Source: Aliidiomarina sp. B3213 (lineage in GTDB: Bacteria > Pseudomonadota > Gammaproteobacteria > Enterobacterales > Alteromonadaceae). From it: a stretch of DNA of 64,000 nucleotides. The translations under genes were made by a program, and so were the position numbers. The number at the start of each line of letters is the position of its first letter. The first letter of the stretch is position 1. The stretch is from assembly GCF_003290085.1 (NCBI RefSeq), contig NZ_QMKJ01000004.1, forward strand, positions 62,001-126,000. The letters run 5' to 3'. Below are positions 34,763-44,807 of this stretch, one piece after another. Under the pieces are notes generated by a model. The model saw nothing but the letters and a program-made list of their open reading frames with translations. It was not told where the DNA came from and ran no database searches.

Positions 34763-34786
34763 AAAAAGCCCGCACAAGGCGGGCTT
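34763..34786 (-). terminator. Rho-independent terminator downstream of the TIR gene
   Basis: On the minus strand AAGCCCGC/GCGGGCTT (34766-34786) forms an 8-bp stem followed by TTTTTAT. It lies about 230 bases past the stop of the TIR-STAND gene. It closely resembles the gcvP terminator at 38036. Confidence 0.8.
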
Positions 34787-34792
34787 CACTAT

Positions 34793-34892
34793 TAAACGTC
34801 TTATTTACCGCAAACGATTTATTTACTCCCAGTAAACGACTTATATACTGAAAACATAAAGCTCGTGTTCTCATGAAATAAGTCGTTTAATG
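34793..34892. repeat. Cluster of AAACGACTTATTT-type repeats, including the second 28-bp repeat copy
   Basis: Three degenerate direct copies of TAAACGACTTATTTAC lie at about 34793, 34812 and 34833, roughly 20 bases apart. They are followed by an inverted, intact copy at 34865-34892 that is identical over 28 bases to 9949-9976. No gene is supported in the 490 bases 34527-35016. Confidence 0.75.
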
Positions 34893-35016
34893 GGAGTCCA
34901 GTTAAAGCAAATGCCTTAATACACTCGTATCTTAAATAAGATGTTTAAAGTTACGTTAGTAGACCCATTTAGAATCCACCGTTCAAGTCATCACCTTAGT
35001 AACGCTAAAAACTGAA

Positions 35017-37560
35017 TTATCCCTTCCCTCGTTTATTACTGTCGAATAGTCTCTGTCTTTTCACAGGTAGGCCAAAGAGCTCTTCAAGTCTCTGCTTCTC
35101 TTTATAATCTGTGGGGAACATATAAACATGCTGAACGACAATCTCTTTCAAGATATGCTGACATACAGGATTGCTTTTTAATTTCAAATTGGTGCGTTCG
35201 AGCTCAACAAAATCAATATTCCTATTAAATTGAAGGTCTATCGCCTGCTTTATTAACGTTATTGCTGGTGAGTCAGATTTTTGCTCTAGCTCAACATATA
35301 TTTCATAAGCCTCCCTAGAGCCTACAGATGACGCAATTTTCCGAACCACACCATTTATCACGCTATACACCAGATGGTAGTACGCCTTTTTCGCTTGATC
35401 TTCAAGCTCTGAGTTTGATATGTCCGACGACTCACTTAACAATGATAATACTATATTTATCACCTCCGTCTTGGTGCTATCGGAGATTGATATGAAATAG
35501 TCCAAAAATCTTAATCCTGTAGAGGTTCCATTTTCAGCTAGCGTTAATAAAATCGACTTTTCAAGAGTCGCATGGCGACTCTTCAAAATCTGTCCAGATA
35601 TTTCCATTCCTTTAAATGTTTTATTAATACTTACAAGAATGTCAGAGGGTACGTCGTCATTCTCACGTTCATCATCTGCATTCTCACGGCTAAGCTTATC
35701 TAACCTCTTATTTCTCTCATCTCTTGATTCTTGGATACTCTTTGTTTGTATTATCAATTGAGGTATTTGACTTAGAAAATCATCCATGAAAGATAATTGC
35801 TCATTATTTAATTTAGATTCAGTTTGTTCCTTAAATAACCCACTCAATACATTGTTTATTTCATCAGTGACCCATTTTTCTTTTGAATGATGAGTAATGA
35901 ACACGAGAATATTCGAGTAATCCTCCCGGTGAAAACCTGCAAGTAGCTTCTCGAATGCATCTTTCACTTCAGGTTTTGTTTGATACCCCTCTGCGATTTT
36001 TTTTGCGGTAAAAAAATAATAAATGTAGGGGTACGAGAAAGACAAAAGTCCATCGCTTTCCTTTAGAATTGGCACATGACTCAGAGTTGCTATCAACCTA
36101 TTACCATCAACCTGCATGAATGTATTATTGTACTGCTTGAAAAATTCTTCTTTGAAATGCAGGTTTAACGGCCCCTCATTAGAAAATATTGTCCAAGCTA
36201 ATTCAGTCAGGAAATTCATGTACTTTTCAATTTCAGCACTCTTTACCTTTGCTTTTTCTAAATCTTGGTATATGAGTTTCTGATAACAATGTCCGTGCGA
36301 TGTCATATCCAAGTTTTGCTTCGTACTTGCCTCATGCATCTGCATTAACATCAGAATGTATATTGGCTTTGGAGGTAGTATATTCTTTCTTATTATAGAA
36401 TTAAGATAAGCGCTGATTTCTTCACACCTCTTATATAGCTCTTTATCCTCAATAGTTTCCTCTTGCCCAAGAGATATCCACTTTCTTGCTATTTCCTCAC
36501 GTTTATAGTGTCCTAACCCTTGGATTTCTGCTTCTTTATATTCCGCAAGATAGGTTATGTCCGACGCCATGAGACTGTATGATTCGTGAGCCGTAATTAC
36601 TACCCAATCGCAATACTCCTCTACACTCTCGAGAAATCGATTTAATCCTTTTCTATTAAGCCCATTTTCATCTAGATTATCTATTAAAAGAATAACCTCA
36701 AAGTCCTGTGATTTGTTTAAATCAAGGTTTTCATATTGTGAATTTAGAGCCTTTTCAAGCATTTTATTTAGGTCGGAGCTCTTTAGGTTTTTAACATCAA
36801 TGTAGATCGGAACAATACTACCAAGAAGAGCTTCTTTGTATATTGCTTTCAGTAAAGTGGTTTTTCCTTGCTGCTCCTCTCCTGTAATGAAATATCGTCC
36901 TTTTTGGCTCACTAACTTTTTTGAATCGATTATCTCGATATCTTTCACATCTTGGTCTAGAAGGAGGTCAGGCCAAACGAATATATGCGACAACTTCACT
37001 AAGTCAACGTGTCTGTGTGAAAACGATATCTCAGTGGAGTTCAACCAATCTAGGGTACTATTAGAAACCTTAATATCATTTGACAAGTCAAGCTGGCTTT
37101 GCACAGGCACAGTATTTGGAACAAAGTCTGCGAGCACTCGCCTGAGTCTTTGAGTTACGTCGACCCATGCTTCGTCCTGATTTTCCCATTTAGTTATAGC
37201 TAGAGCATCTTTAGGAAACGCTTGGAACTTTGAAAGTTGGGAGGCCTGCCAATCCACAGGTCTTATGATAATAGGAATTAGCCTTCCCGTACCTTCCTCC
37301 TCTTTCTCAATTGCTCTTGCTACTTCAACGTCCATGCAGTAATCCGATGCAAGAAATTTTGAACTAATTAGGAAGAGTATTATGTCTGCGCTGTCTAGGT
37401 TTTTATCAATCTCATTCTTCCAGTTATCACCCCCATCAATCTTCCTGTCATGCCAGACTGAAATTAGATTATCTCTTTTCAACATGGCGAGATGGTCTTC
37501 GAGCTCTTGCCTGAATGGTTCATCTATGTGTGAGTAACTGATAAAAACTTTTTGTGTCAT
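35017..37560 (-). CDS. TIR-domain STAND NTPase (defence-type)
   Basis: An 847-residue protein. Residues 1-135 are a TIR domain: KVFISYSHIDEPFRQELEDHL at the start, then SADIILFLISSKFLASDYCMDVEVARA, where the glutamate in MDVEV is the likely NADase catalytic residue. A NACHT/STAND-like NTPase follows, with Walker A TGEEQQGKTTLL (about residue 230) and Walker B VILLIDNLDE (about 293). The C-terminal 400 residues are helical, presumably the sensor. TIR-STAND proteins abort phage infection by NAD+ depletion after sensing a phage component. The ATG at 37560 follows AGGGA; the longer start (37590) is less likely. It appears to be a single-gene unit between two terminator/repeat units. Confidence 0.85.
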   Translation of the reverse strand: MTQKVFISYSHIDEPFRQELEDHLAMLKRDNLISVWHDRKIDGGDNWKNEIDKNLDSADIILFLISSKFLASDYCMDVEVARAIEKEEEGTGRLIPIIIRPVDWQASQLSKFQAFPKDALAITKWENQDEAWVDVTQRLRRVLADFVPNTVPVQSQLDLSNDIKVSNSTLDWLNSTEISFSHRHVDLVKLSHIFVWPDLLLDQDVKDIEIIDSKKLVSQKGRYFITGEEQQGKTTLLKAIYKEALLGSIVPIYIDVKNLKSSDLNKMLEKALNSQYENLDLNKSQDFEVILLIDNLDENGLNRKGLNRFLESVEEYCDWVVITAHESYSLMASDITYLAEYKEAEIQGLGHYKREEIARKWISLGQEETIEDKELYKRCEEISAYLNSIIRKNILPPKPIYILMLMQMHEASTKQNLDMTSHGHCYQKLIYQDLEKAKVKSAEIEKYMNFLTELAWTIFSNEGPLNLHFKEEFFKQYNNTFMQVDGNRLIATLSHVPILKESDGLLSFSYPYIYYFFTAKKIAEGYQTKPEVKDAFEKLLAGFHREDYSNILVFITHHSKEKWVTDEINNVLSGLFKEQTESKLNNEQLSFMDDFLSQIPQLIIQTKSIQESRDERNKRLDKLSRENADDERENDDVPSDILVSINKTFKGMEISGQILKSRHATLEKSILLTLAENGTSTGLRFLDYFISISDSTKTEVINIVLSLLSESSDISNSELEDQAKKAYYHLVYSVINGVVRKIASSVGSREAYEIYVELEQKSDSPAITLIKQAIDLQFNRNIDFVELERTNLKLKSNPVCQHILKEIVVQHVYMFPTDYKEKQRLEELFGLPVKRQRLFDSNKRGKG

Positions 37561-38035
37561 TCTATCTTTCCCTAACTGAATCATTTGCATCAGGCTCTAA
37601 TCGCCTAATGAATTATCCCTAAACATTAGAATAAATAAGGGGATTTTTGATTTAGTATTTTAAGTTTTTTTACGGTATCGGTGTCTTCTTCCTATCTCAT
37701 ATACAACCTTAAAGCCAACATCTATCGATGACAACCGAAACTTATACGGCTATTTAATAGATGATAGTTAAAAACTCGTAACATGCCTTTAGCTTGAGAC
37801 GCTCTTACATCACATAAGTTGTATTAAAGTGGTTCTTCACTCTCCAAATTAAAACTTGTGAAAAGTTGGTTTCTCGACAATCTCCGCTTTTTTTCTACAA
37901 ATTTTTCTGCTCCTCATTTCGAGGTCGAGAGATCACAATTCAAGGATTAGCCCTATCTTTTGGCTGGCCAAGTGTACTTCAAGTACATACAAGTGTAAGT
38001 TTCGCATGCGGTACTGACGAAATGGCTAACCTGTA
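37561..38035. other. Intergenic region upstream of the TIR gene
   Basis: 475 bases without a supported gene. It should carry the promoter of the minus-strand TIR gene. A 15-bp palindrome, TGTACTTCAAGTACA (37973-37987), is the only clear structure seen. Confidence 0.5.
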
Positions 38036-38062
38036 ATAAAAAAGCCCGCACAAGGCGGACTT
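38036..38062 (-). terminator. Terminator downstream of gcvP
   Basis: On the minus strand AAGTCCGC/GCGGGCTT (one G-U pair) forms a stem around CTTGT, followed by TTTTTTATT. It ends transcripts 42 bases past the gcvP stop. It is near-identical to the terminator at 34763. Confidence 0.8.
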
Positions 38063-38068
38063 CAGCTT

Positions 38069-38092
38069 TTAAACGACTTATTTCATGGGAAC
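38069..38092 (-). repeat. Inverted relative of the 28-bp repeat next to gcvP
   Basis: TTAAACGACTTATTTCATG followed by GGAAC. On the minus strand it matches the repeats at 9949 and 34865 except for one base in the outer part. It lies between the gcvP stop and its terminator, so it may represent the ancestral location. Confidence 0.65.
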
Positions 38093-38103
38093 AGCTCGCT
38101 CGA

Positions 38104-40986
38104 TTAACGATAAGCACTCAACGGAGGGCATGAACAAATCAAGTTACGGTCGCCAAATACGTCGTCAATACGGTTCACACTTGGCCAGAACTTGTGTCCA
38201 CGAATCCACTCTGCAGGGTATGCAGCTTCTTCACGGCTGTAAGCACGGTTCCACTCAGCATTCACAATGTCGTTAAGCGTATGCGGAGCGTGAACCAATG
38301 GGTTGTCTTCCAAAGTCCACTCGCCGTCTTCAATGCGCTTAATTTCTTGGCGAATGCTGATCATCGCGTCTACAAAGCGGTCGAGTTCCGCTTTAGCTTC
38401 CGACTCAGTAGGCTCAACCATTAGCGTACCCGCAACCGGGAAGCTCATTGTTGGTGAGTGGAAACCATAGTCTTGCAAACGCTTCGCAATGTCGATTTCC
38501 GCAATGCCAGTTGCGTCTTTTAACGGGCGCAAGTCGATAATACATTCGTGCGCAACACGGTCGTTACGGCCACGATATAGAATCGGATAATGCGGCTCTA
38601 GGCGCTTCGCAATGTAGTTAGCGTTCAAAATAGCCACTTCAGTTGCTTCGCGAAGTCCACGGCTACCCATCATGGCAATGTACATCCAAGAAATTGGAAG
38701 AATGCTCGCGCTACCATAAGGTGCTGCAGAAACCGCAGAGTTACCTTTTACTAGCCCTTCTGCGTCCATAGAAACGTGACCCGGTAAGAACGGTGCCAAG
38801 TGGCTCTTCACACCGATTGGGCCCATACCAGGACCGCCACCGCCGTGTGGAATACAGAACGTTTTGTGTAGGTTTAAGTGAGAAACGTCAGAACCAATAT
38901 AACCCGGCGACGTTACACCCACTTGCGCGTTCATGTTCGCGCCGTCCATGTATACCTGACCACCGTTTTCATGCACGATGTCACAGATTTCTTTGATCTT
39001 CTCTTCGTAAACACCGTGCGTAGACGGGTAAGTCACCATTGCACACGCGAGGTTGTCTTTCACGCTTGAAGCTTTCTCACGAAGATCTTCAATGTCTACG
39101 TTACCTTTGTCGTCGCACGCCACAACCACAACTTTCATACCTGCCATTTGCGCAGAAGCTGGGTTAGTACCGTGAGCAGACTCAGGAATCAAACAGATAT
39201 TACGATGCCCTTCACCACGGCTTTCATGGTAGTAGTGAATAGCTAGCAAGCCTGCGTACTCACCTTGCGCACCAGAGTTCGGCTGCATCGACATTTCGTC
39301 GTAGCCAGTAATGTCTAGCAACCAGTCACTTAGCGTGCCGATCATCTCAGCATAACCTTGCGCCTGCTCTAATGGGCAGAACGGGTGCAGTTGAGCAAAC
39401 TCAGGCCAAGTTACCGGAATCATTTCTGCAGTCGCGTTCAATTTCATGGTACAAGAGCCCAATGAAATCATGCTGTGGTTCAAGGCTAAGTCGCGGCCTT
39501 CAAGCTGGCGAATATAACGCAGCATTTCAGTTTCTGAGTGGTACTGGTTAAACACCTCGTGCGTTAAGAAGTCGCTAGTACGCTCAAGTTCTTTCGCAAG
39601 CGGTTCCATGCCCTGAGCTTTACCGTCTAGGTTAGCCAATTCCATGTCGTGGCCTTCACCGAACACAGCATTCAACAATGCCATAAAGTCGTGGCGAGTT
39701 TTCGCTTCGTCGAAGCTCACCGTTAAGGTGTCTTCTTTGTCGATGCGTAGGTTAATTTTCGCTACTTTCGCGCGCGCTAAAATACCGCTACGCGTAGTCG
39801 AGTCTACTCTGAAAGTAATCGTGTCGAACCAGTTAGAATTTTCTACTTCGAAATTATGCTCTTTTAGCGCCGCTGCAAACATGGTGGTGAAGCGTTGAAT
39901 ACGCTGAGCAATGGTCGTTAAGCCTTTCGGACCATGGTAAACGGCATAGAAAGAAGCCATGTTCGCCAATAGTACCTGTGCGGTACAAATGTTTGACGTC
40001 GCTTTTTCACGGCGAATATGCTGCTCGCGCGTTTGCATGGCCATGCGAAGTGCGGTGTTGTCGTTGGTGTCTTTAGAAACACCAATAATGCGGCCAGGTA
40101 ATGAACGCTTAAACTTCTCGCGAGTTGCAAAGAATGCCGCGTGTGGTCCGCCGTAGCCCATAGGAACACCGAAGCGCTGTGCAGAACCGAATACCATGTC
40201 TGCACCCATTTCACCCGGTGACTTACATAGCACCAAGCTCATCAGGTCAGTAGCAACACCCACAATACCTTTTTTCGCCTGAACTTCTGCAATCACGTCG
40301 GTTAGGTCAAGCACATCACCGTTGTCGGCTGGGCTTTGTAGCAATGCACCGAATACGTCGTGCTTGCCAGCTTCTTGCCAAGGACCTGTGATAATTTCAA
40401 AACCAAACATGTCTGCACGTGCGCGCACCACATCAATGGTTTGAGGGAATACGTTGTCGGCAACGAAGAATGCGTTCGACTTCGACTTGCTCACACGCTG
40501 TGCCATCGCCATGGCTTCGGCTGCTGCAGTGGCTTCATCAAGCAATGACGCACTGGCGATTTCCATACCGGTTAAATCGATAGTCATTTGCTGGAAATTC
40601 AAAATAGCTTGCAAACGGCCTTGTGCGATTTCTGGCTGATAAGGCGTGTACGCCGTGTACCAACCTGGATTCTCAAGTACGTTACGCAGAATCACATTAG
40701 GTGTAACGGTGTCGTAGTAACCCGCACCAATGTAGCTTGTGAACACTTCGTTCTTTTGCGCGATTTTCTTCAACTTCGCCAAAGCTTCAGTTTCAGACAT
40801 TGGCTCGCCTACCGACAGGAACGGCTGACGCAAGATAGAACCAGGAACGGTTTGCGCAGTCATTTCTTCAAGTGAAGGCGCACCCACCACTTCTAGCATT
40901 TCTTTCTGCTCAGCGGTGTCTGGGCCAATGTGGCGGTAGATAAAATCGTCGTGCTGTTCAAGCTGATTCAGCGATTTACTGCTCAT
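38104..40986 (-). CDS. gcvP: Glycine dehydrogenase (decarboxylating), P protein
   Basis: A 960-residue protein, the normal length for the single-chain P protein. It decarboxylates glycine with pyridoxal phosphate and passes the aminomethyl group to lipoyl-GcvH. The PLP-lysine lies in [19 protein letters not shown] (about residue 703), and the glycine-rich and [12 protein letters not shown] motifs of the C-terminal half are intact. ATG start. It is last in the gcvT-gcvH-gcvP series. A hairpin terminator between gcvH and gcvP may reduce its expression relative to gcvT and gcvH. Confidence 0.98.
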   Translation of the reverse strand: MSSKSLNQLEQHDDFIYRHIGPDTAEQKEMLEVVGAPSLEEMTAQTVPGSILRQPFLSVGEPMSETEALAKLKKIAQKNEVFTSYIGAGYYDTVTPNVILRNVLENPGWYTAYTPYQPEIAQGRLQAILNFQQMTIDLTGMEIASASLLDEATAAAEAMAMAQRVSKSKSNAFFVADNVFPQTIDVVRARADMFGFEIITGPWQEAGKHDVFGALLQSPADNGDVLDLTDVIAEVQAKKGIVGVATDLMSLVLCKSPGEMGADMVFGSAQRFGVPMGYGGPHAAFFATREKFKRSLPGRIIGVSKDTNDNTALRMAMQTREQHIRREKATSNICTAQVLLANMASFYAVYHGPKGLTTIAQRIQRFTTMFAAALKEHNFEVENSNWFDTITFRVDSTTRSGILARAKVAKINLRIDKEDTLTVSFDEAKTRHDFMALLNAVFGEGHDMELANLDGKAQGMEPLAKELERTSDFLTHEVFNQYHSETEMLRYIRQLEGRDLALNHSMISLGSCTMKLNATAEMIPVTWPEFAQLHPFCPLEQAQGYAEMIGTLSDWLLDITGYDEMSMQPNSGAQGEYAGLLAIHYYHESRGEGHRNICLIPESAHGTNPASAQMAGMKVVVVACDDKGNVDIEDLREKASSVKDNLACAMVTYPSTHGVYEEKIKEICDIVHENGGQVYMDGANMNAQVGVTSPGYIGSDVSHLNLHKTFCIPHGGGGPGMGPIGVKSHLAPFLPGHVSMDAEGLVKGNSAVSAAPYGSASILPISWMYIAMMGSRGLREATEVAILNANYIAKRLEPHYPILYRGRNDRVAHECIIDLRPLKDATGIAEIDIAKRLQDYGFHSPTMSFPVAGTLMVEPTESEAKAELDRFVDAMISIRQEIKRIEDGEWTLEDNPLVHAPHTLNDIVNAEWNRAYSREEAAYPAEWIRGHKFWPSVNRIDDVFGDRNLICSCPPLSAYR

Positions 40987-41047
40987 GAAAATACCTATTA
41001 AATTCTAGAACTCTGTTCGGTAGTTCTTTAAAAACACGGAAGTCGAA

Positions 41048-41077
41048 CAAAAAGACCCCGGCGATACCGGGGCCTTT
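41048..41077 (-). terminator. Terminator-like hairpin between gcvH and gcvP
   Basis: On the minus strand GGCCCCGGTATCGCCGGGGT forms a GC-rich stem followed by CTTTTTG. It lies 12-41 bases after the gcvH stop and before gcvP, inside the putative operon, so it is likely to give partial termination. Confidence 0.75.
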
Positions 41078-41088
41078 GTGATTGTGGC

Positions 41089-41478
41089 TTATTCGTCTGC
41101 GATTGACTCGCTGTAGCCGTCTGCGTCGAGCAAGTTTGCAAGCTCGCCTGCATCTTCAATTTTAAGTTTAAATAACCAGCCGTCGCCGTATGGGTCGCTG
41201 TTTACTGTTTCAGGAGAGTCTTCTAACTCTTCGTTCACAGCAATAATTTCGCCACCTACAGGTGCGTAAATGTCTGAAGCAGCTTTTACAGACTCTGCTA
41301 CTGCGCAGTCGTCGCCTGCTGCAACCGTGTCACCCACTTCTGGTAACTCAACAAACACCATGTCGCCAAGAAGTTCTTGTGCGTGTTCGCTAATGCCAAC
41401 GGTGTAAACGCCGTCACCTTCGTCACGGATCCACTCGTGGGTAGACGCATATTTTAACTCTGTAGGTACCTGACTCAT
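41089..41478 (-). CDS. gcvH: Glycine cleavage system H protein
   Basis: A 129-residue lipoyl carrier, exactly the usual GcvH length. The lipoylated lysine is in [19 protein letters not shown] (about residue 65). It shuttles the aminomethyl group from GcvP to GcvT and electrons to lipoamide dehydrogenase. The ATG at 41478 (AAGGAC six bases before) is preferred over 41493. It lies 41 bases after gcvT and is followed by a terminator-like hairpin before gcvP. Confidence 0.98.
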   Translation of the reverse strand: MSQVPTELKYASTHEWIRDEGDGVYTVGISEHAQELLGDMVFVELPEVGDTVAAGDDCAVAESVKAASDIYAPVGGEIIAVNEELEDSPETVNSDPYGDGWLFKLKIEDAGELANLLDADGYSESIADE

Positions 41479-41519
41479 TGTTATGTCCTTCAAATATTTC
41501 AGTAAAATCTGACTAATTG

Positions 41520-42605
41520 TTAAAGTTCGACGACCGCTTTACCGTTTCTTACGAAACTTGGCTTCGTGACCTTAACTGTAACCATTTTTTTGCGCATTTC
41601 CACCTGTGCAGTTTCACCTACTGGTTGAGGTACACGCGCCATTGCCACACTCACACCCAATGTAGGTGAGAATGTGCCTGAAGTAATCACGCCTTCGCCG
41701 CCGTCTACAATCACTTTCAAGCCTGCACGAAGCACACCTTTTTCAGTCATCACCAAGCCAACTAATTTTTCAGTGCCTTGCGCTTTTGCAGCTTCTAGGG
41801 CTTTACGACCAATGAAATCACGGTCTGTTGGCTCAAGTGCAACACTCCAGCCCATGTTTGCTGCTAGCGGAGAAACCGACTCGTCCATGTCTTGGCCGTA
41901 TAAGTTCATGCCAGCTTCTAGACGAAGTGTGTCACGCGCGCCCAAACCTGCGGGTTGAACGCCAGCTTCTTTAAGCTTGTTCCATACGTTCACAACTTCT
42001 GCCACAGGAACGATAATTTCGTAACCTGCTTCGCCAGTGTAACCTGTGGTTGCAACGAATACGTCGCCGTACTGTGCACCAAAGAAAGGCTTCATTTCAG
42101 AAATTGTTGCGTGGTCTTCTGCAGACACAATCGCTTTAATCTTGTCTTGTGCTTCTGGGCCTTGTAACGCAATCATGCCGAACTCAGTGCGTTCGGTCAC
42201 TTGTACGTCGAATTCGCCAGTTTGCTGCTGCAACCAAGCCATGTCGCGGTCACGCGTAGCAGAGTTTACAACCACACGGTAAGACTCGTCGTTGAAGTGA
42301 TAAGTAATCAGGTCGTCAATCACACCGCCTTGTTCATTGAGCATTGCGCTATAAAGTGCTTTGCCCGGCGCTTTCAACTTCTCAACGTCGTTCGCAAGCA
42401 AACGGCGCAAGTATGCTTTCGCTTCTGGGCCAGTTACGTCGACAATGGTCATGTGAGAAACGTCGAACATACCTACAGCTTTACGAACCGCATGGTGCTC
42501 TTCAATTTGCGAACCGTAATTAAGCGGCATGTCCCAACCGTGGAAATCAACCATTTTCGCGCCAGCTTCAATGTGCGCTTCGTACAATGCAGTGCGTTGT
42601 GCCAT
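41520..42605 (-). CDS. gcvT: Aminomethyltransferase, T protein of glycine cleavage
   Basis: A 361-residue protein, the usual size. It transfers the one-carbon unit from aminomethyl-GcvH to tetrahydrofolate and releases ammonia. The characteristic [23 protein letters not shown] at the N-terminus and the folate-binding and catalytic region [13 protein letters not shown] are intact. It is first in the operon. A good sigma-70 promoter (TTGTTG-17-TATAAT) lies just upstream at 42639-42667. No glycine riboswitch was recognised in the 141 bases up to the LysR gene. Confidence 0.97.
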   Translation of the reverse strand: MAQRTALYEAHIEAGAKMVDFHGWDMPLNYGSQIEEHHAVRKAVGMFDVSHMTIVDVTGPEAKAYLRRLLANDVEKLKAPGKALYSAMLNEQGGVIDDLITYHFNDESYRVVVNSATRDRDMAWLQQQTGEFDVQVTERTEFGMIALQGPEAQDKIKAIVSAEDHATISEMKPFFGAQYGDVFVATTGYTGEAGYEIIVPVAEVVNVWNKLKEAGVQPAGLGARDTLRLEAGMNLYGQDMDESVSPLAANMGWSVALEPTDRDFIGRKALEAAKAQGTEKLVGLVMTEKGVLRAGLKVIVDGGEGVITSGTFSPTLGVSVAMARVPQPVGETAQVEMRKKMVTVKVTKPSFVRNGKAVVEL

Positions 42606-42638
42606 AACAAATACTCGGGTTGTGATTTAATGCGGCAC

Positions 42639-42667
42639 ATTATAGAAGTCTGAGCCTTGCGCAACAA
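42639..42667 (-). promoter_or_regulatory. Sigma-70 promoter of gcvT
   Basis: On the minus strand the -35 TTGTTG (42667-42662) and -10 TATAAT (42644-42639) are 17 bases apart. Transcription would start about 27 bases before the gcvT ATG. Confidence 0.7.
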
Positions 42668-42746
42668 ATTAAAAAGACAAATTAAGTTATTAATTTTTGT
42701 TATACTCAACCCTTAGGCATTGAGTTTTCTTATATTTGGCAAGCTT

Positions 42747-43613
42747 ATGAAACACTTATCTTTAGACGCACTGCGCGCATTTGTTAGCGTGTACGACTTA
42801 CAAAGCTACACCAAGGCCGCCGAACGCATGAGCCGTTCCCAGCCAGCCATTAGCTTGCAAATAAAACGTCTAGAAGAAACGTTAGACCAGTCTTTATTCA
42901 CCAAAGACGGTTCCAGTATCAAACTCACCATTGCCGGACAAGAGCTTTACCAAGGTGCTGTAGCACTGCTTAGCCAACACGATCAGCTGGTTAGTCGCTT
43001 TAATACCGAACAAGTTGCTGGGCAGGTGCGGTTAGGCATTCCCAGTGAATTCGCCACCGCCCTTTTGCCCAGAATTCTGGGTCAATTTGCCAGTACCTAC
43101 CCGCAAATCACGTTGGAAGTCACTTCTGCATTAAGCCGTGATCTTCGCTTAGGGGCTAGCCGCGGAAGCTTCGACATTATCCTCACTGTTGCAGAACAGG
43201 CTCCAGAAAATGCCATTAAAGTAAAAGAAGACGAATTGGTTTGGGTCACCGGTCGTGCCGATGCCTCTTATGCTACACCGGTACCTTTGGTTTTGGCTTC
43301 TGAGGGCTGTATTTATCGGCGCAGAACCCTACAAGCATTAAATGGTTCGGAAATACCGCACCGCATTACATACACCAACAACGACCTAACCGGTATTTCT
43401 AGTGCGTTACGATCAGGGTTGGGTTTTACGGTATTGGCGAAAAGCTCGGTACCACCAGAACTGTTTGAAGTAAAACGCGCAGATAAAAGTCAAAACTTAC
43501 CCGAGCTTGGAAAAATCAATATTTTCTTAGAGCGCCACGGACAAAAACAAAACGCGGCGGCGGAACATTTACAAAGCTACTTGCACGAATTTTTAAGCGC
43601 ACAAACGCCTTAA
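42747..43613 (+). CDS. LysR-type transcriptional regulator
   Basis: A 288-residue protein. The N-terminal winged helix is HLSLDALRAFVSVYDLQSYTKAAERMSRSQPAISLQIKRLEETL, followed by the two-lobed effector domain (RLGIPSEFATALLPRILGQFASTYPQITLEV). ATG at 42747 is used; the longer frame begins at TTG (42720) and lacks a better ribosome site. It diverges from gcvTHP, so regulation of glycine cleavage is possible, but the sequence looks closer to the LrhA/PecT-like group than to GcvA. The effector is unknown. Confidence 0.85.
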   Translation: MKHLSLDALRAFVSVYDLQSYTKAAERMSRSQPAISLQIKRLEETLDQSLFTKDGSSIKLTIAGQELYQGAVALLSQHDQLVSRFNTEQVAGQVRLGIPSEFATALLPRILGQFASTYPQITLEVTSALSRDLRLGASRGSFDIILTVAEQAPENAIKVKEDELVWVTGRADASYATPVPLVLASEGCIYRRRTLQALNGSEIPHRITYTNNDLTGISSALRSGLGFTVLAKSSVPPELFEVKRADKSQNLPELGKINIFLERHGQKQNAAAEHLQSYLHEFLSAQTP

Positions 43614-43619
43614 AGCTTC

Positions 43620-44807
43620 TTAAAACTCGTTGGCTTGCTTTAAAAAAAAGGCTTTTACTTTGTCCAAACGCTGAGTCGCGGAAAGACCAAGGCTTCGAAT
43701 GAATCGCACAGCTGGGTGCTGCTCTGTGAAAAGACGATGAAAACCTTCCATAGTGGCAATTTGTTTCACGGCTGCAGTTTTTCTAGCACGCTCGTAATGT
43801 CGCAAGCTCTTCTGCAGTTTCGCAGCGTCCCAAGCCCCATTTAACGACCCTAGGGTTAACAGCTGTTCGGCGAGATACCATGCGTCGCCTAAGCCTAAAT
43901 TCGCACCTTGTCCTGCTAACGGGTGAATAGTGTGGGCTGCGTCGCCAGCAAGAACCATTCTGCCTTTCACCCACTGTTCGGCGTACTGCATTTTCAAAGG
44001 AAACGCCGCAGGTTTCATAGCTTGCTTGAGAAGCCCTAGTCTACCACCAGCCGCAGCGGTTACGGCTTGGTCAAACGCTTGTGGCTCTTGCTCCAATAAA
44101 GCCTTGGCTTCAAGAGTCGGTAAACTCCACACAATAGACACTTCATTTGGGTTCGCCATAGGTAATAATGCCAAAGGCCCACCTTGCAAGAACATCTGCC
44201 TTGCACTGCCTTCGTGCGGGTATTCGGTGGTTAATGTAGTGACTACACCAAGTTGTTCGTAGTCTCGAAATGAGGTTTCAACATTCATGGTCGCCCGAAC
44301 TTGTGATTTACCGCCGTCCGCAGCCACCAACAGTTGTCCCAGAAAATGACGACCGTCTTCACTTTGCACATGAACGTCGTCTTCACTTTCTTCGATTTGC
44401 TCGATCACCACGCCCGTTTCAAGCTGCACGCCGAGAGCTTCAGCTTTTTGCCAAAGCGCAGCTTCAATAACGGCGTTTTCAACAATGCAGCCCAAGTTTG
44501 GTTTGTCGACCGACGCAGCGGAAAACTGTATATCGGCACCAGAACTGTCGTCCCACACCTGCATACGCTGAAAGTAGCCTAGCTTTTCAGGCGGCAACAA
44601 AGACCAAACGCCAAGTTGTTCTAACCAGGTTTGCGAAGCTTCGTTCAGCGCGCTCACTCTTAACGTGGGTTGATCGGGCATGGCTTTAGGTTCTGTTGCG
44701 CGTTCCAGTAACGCAACCTTTTTACCTTTACTAGCGAGCGCCAGGGCTAGCGACACACCCACCATGCCACCACCGACAACAATAACTTGGGTTTTTGTTA
44801 ATCCCAT
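43620..44807 (-). CDS. ubiI: FAD-dependent ubiquinone hydroxylase UbiI/VisC-type
   Basis: A 395-residue flavoprotein monooxygenase. The FAD motif VVGGGMVGVSLALALASKGKKVALLE is at the N-terminus, and the second FAD motif VLAGDAAHTIHPLAGQGANLGLGDA is at about residue 285. By homology and position after ubiH it should hydroxylate the C5 of the prenylphenol ring in ubiquinone synthesis. Its start overlaps the ubiH stop by 10 bp. Assignment as UbiI rather than another UbiH-family hydroxylase rests on gene order. Confidence 0.88.
   Translation of the reverse strand: MGLTKTQVIVVGGGMVGVSLALALASKGKKVALLERATEPKAMPDQPTLRVSALNEASQTWLEQLGVWSLLPPEKLGYFQRMQVWDDSSGADIQFSAASVDKPNLGCIVENAVIEAALWQKAEALGVQLETGVVIEQIEESEDDVHVQSEDGRHFLGQLLVAADGGKSQVRATMNVETSFRDYEQLGVVTTLTTEYPHEGSARQMFLQGGPLALLPMANPNEVSIVWSLPTLEAKALLEQEPQAFDQAVTAAAGGRLGLLKQAMKPAAFPLKMQYAEQWVKGRMVLAGDAAHTIHPLAGQGANLGLGDAWYLAEQLLTLGSLNGAWDAAKLQKSLRHYERARKTAAVKQIATMEGFHRLFTEQHPAVRFIRSLGLSATQRLDKVKAFFLKQANEF

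Noticed and set aside
42201-42653. 150-residue plus-strand ORF
   Set aside because: Antisense to gcvT, which is unmistakable.
42606-42746. Glycine riboswitch upstream of gcvT
   Set aside because: The 141-base interval is too short once the promoter is placed, and the conserved glycine aptamer core was not seen.
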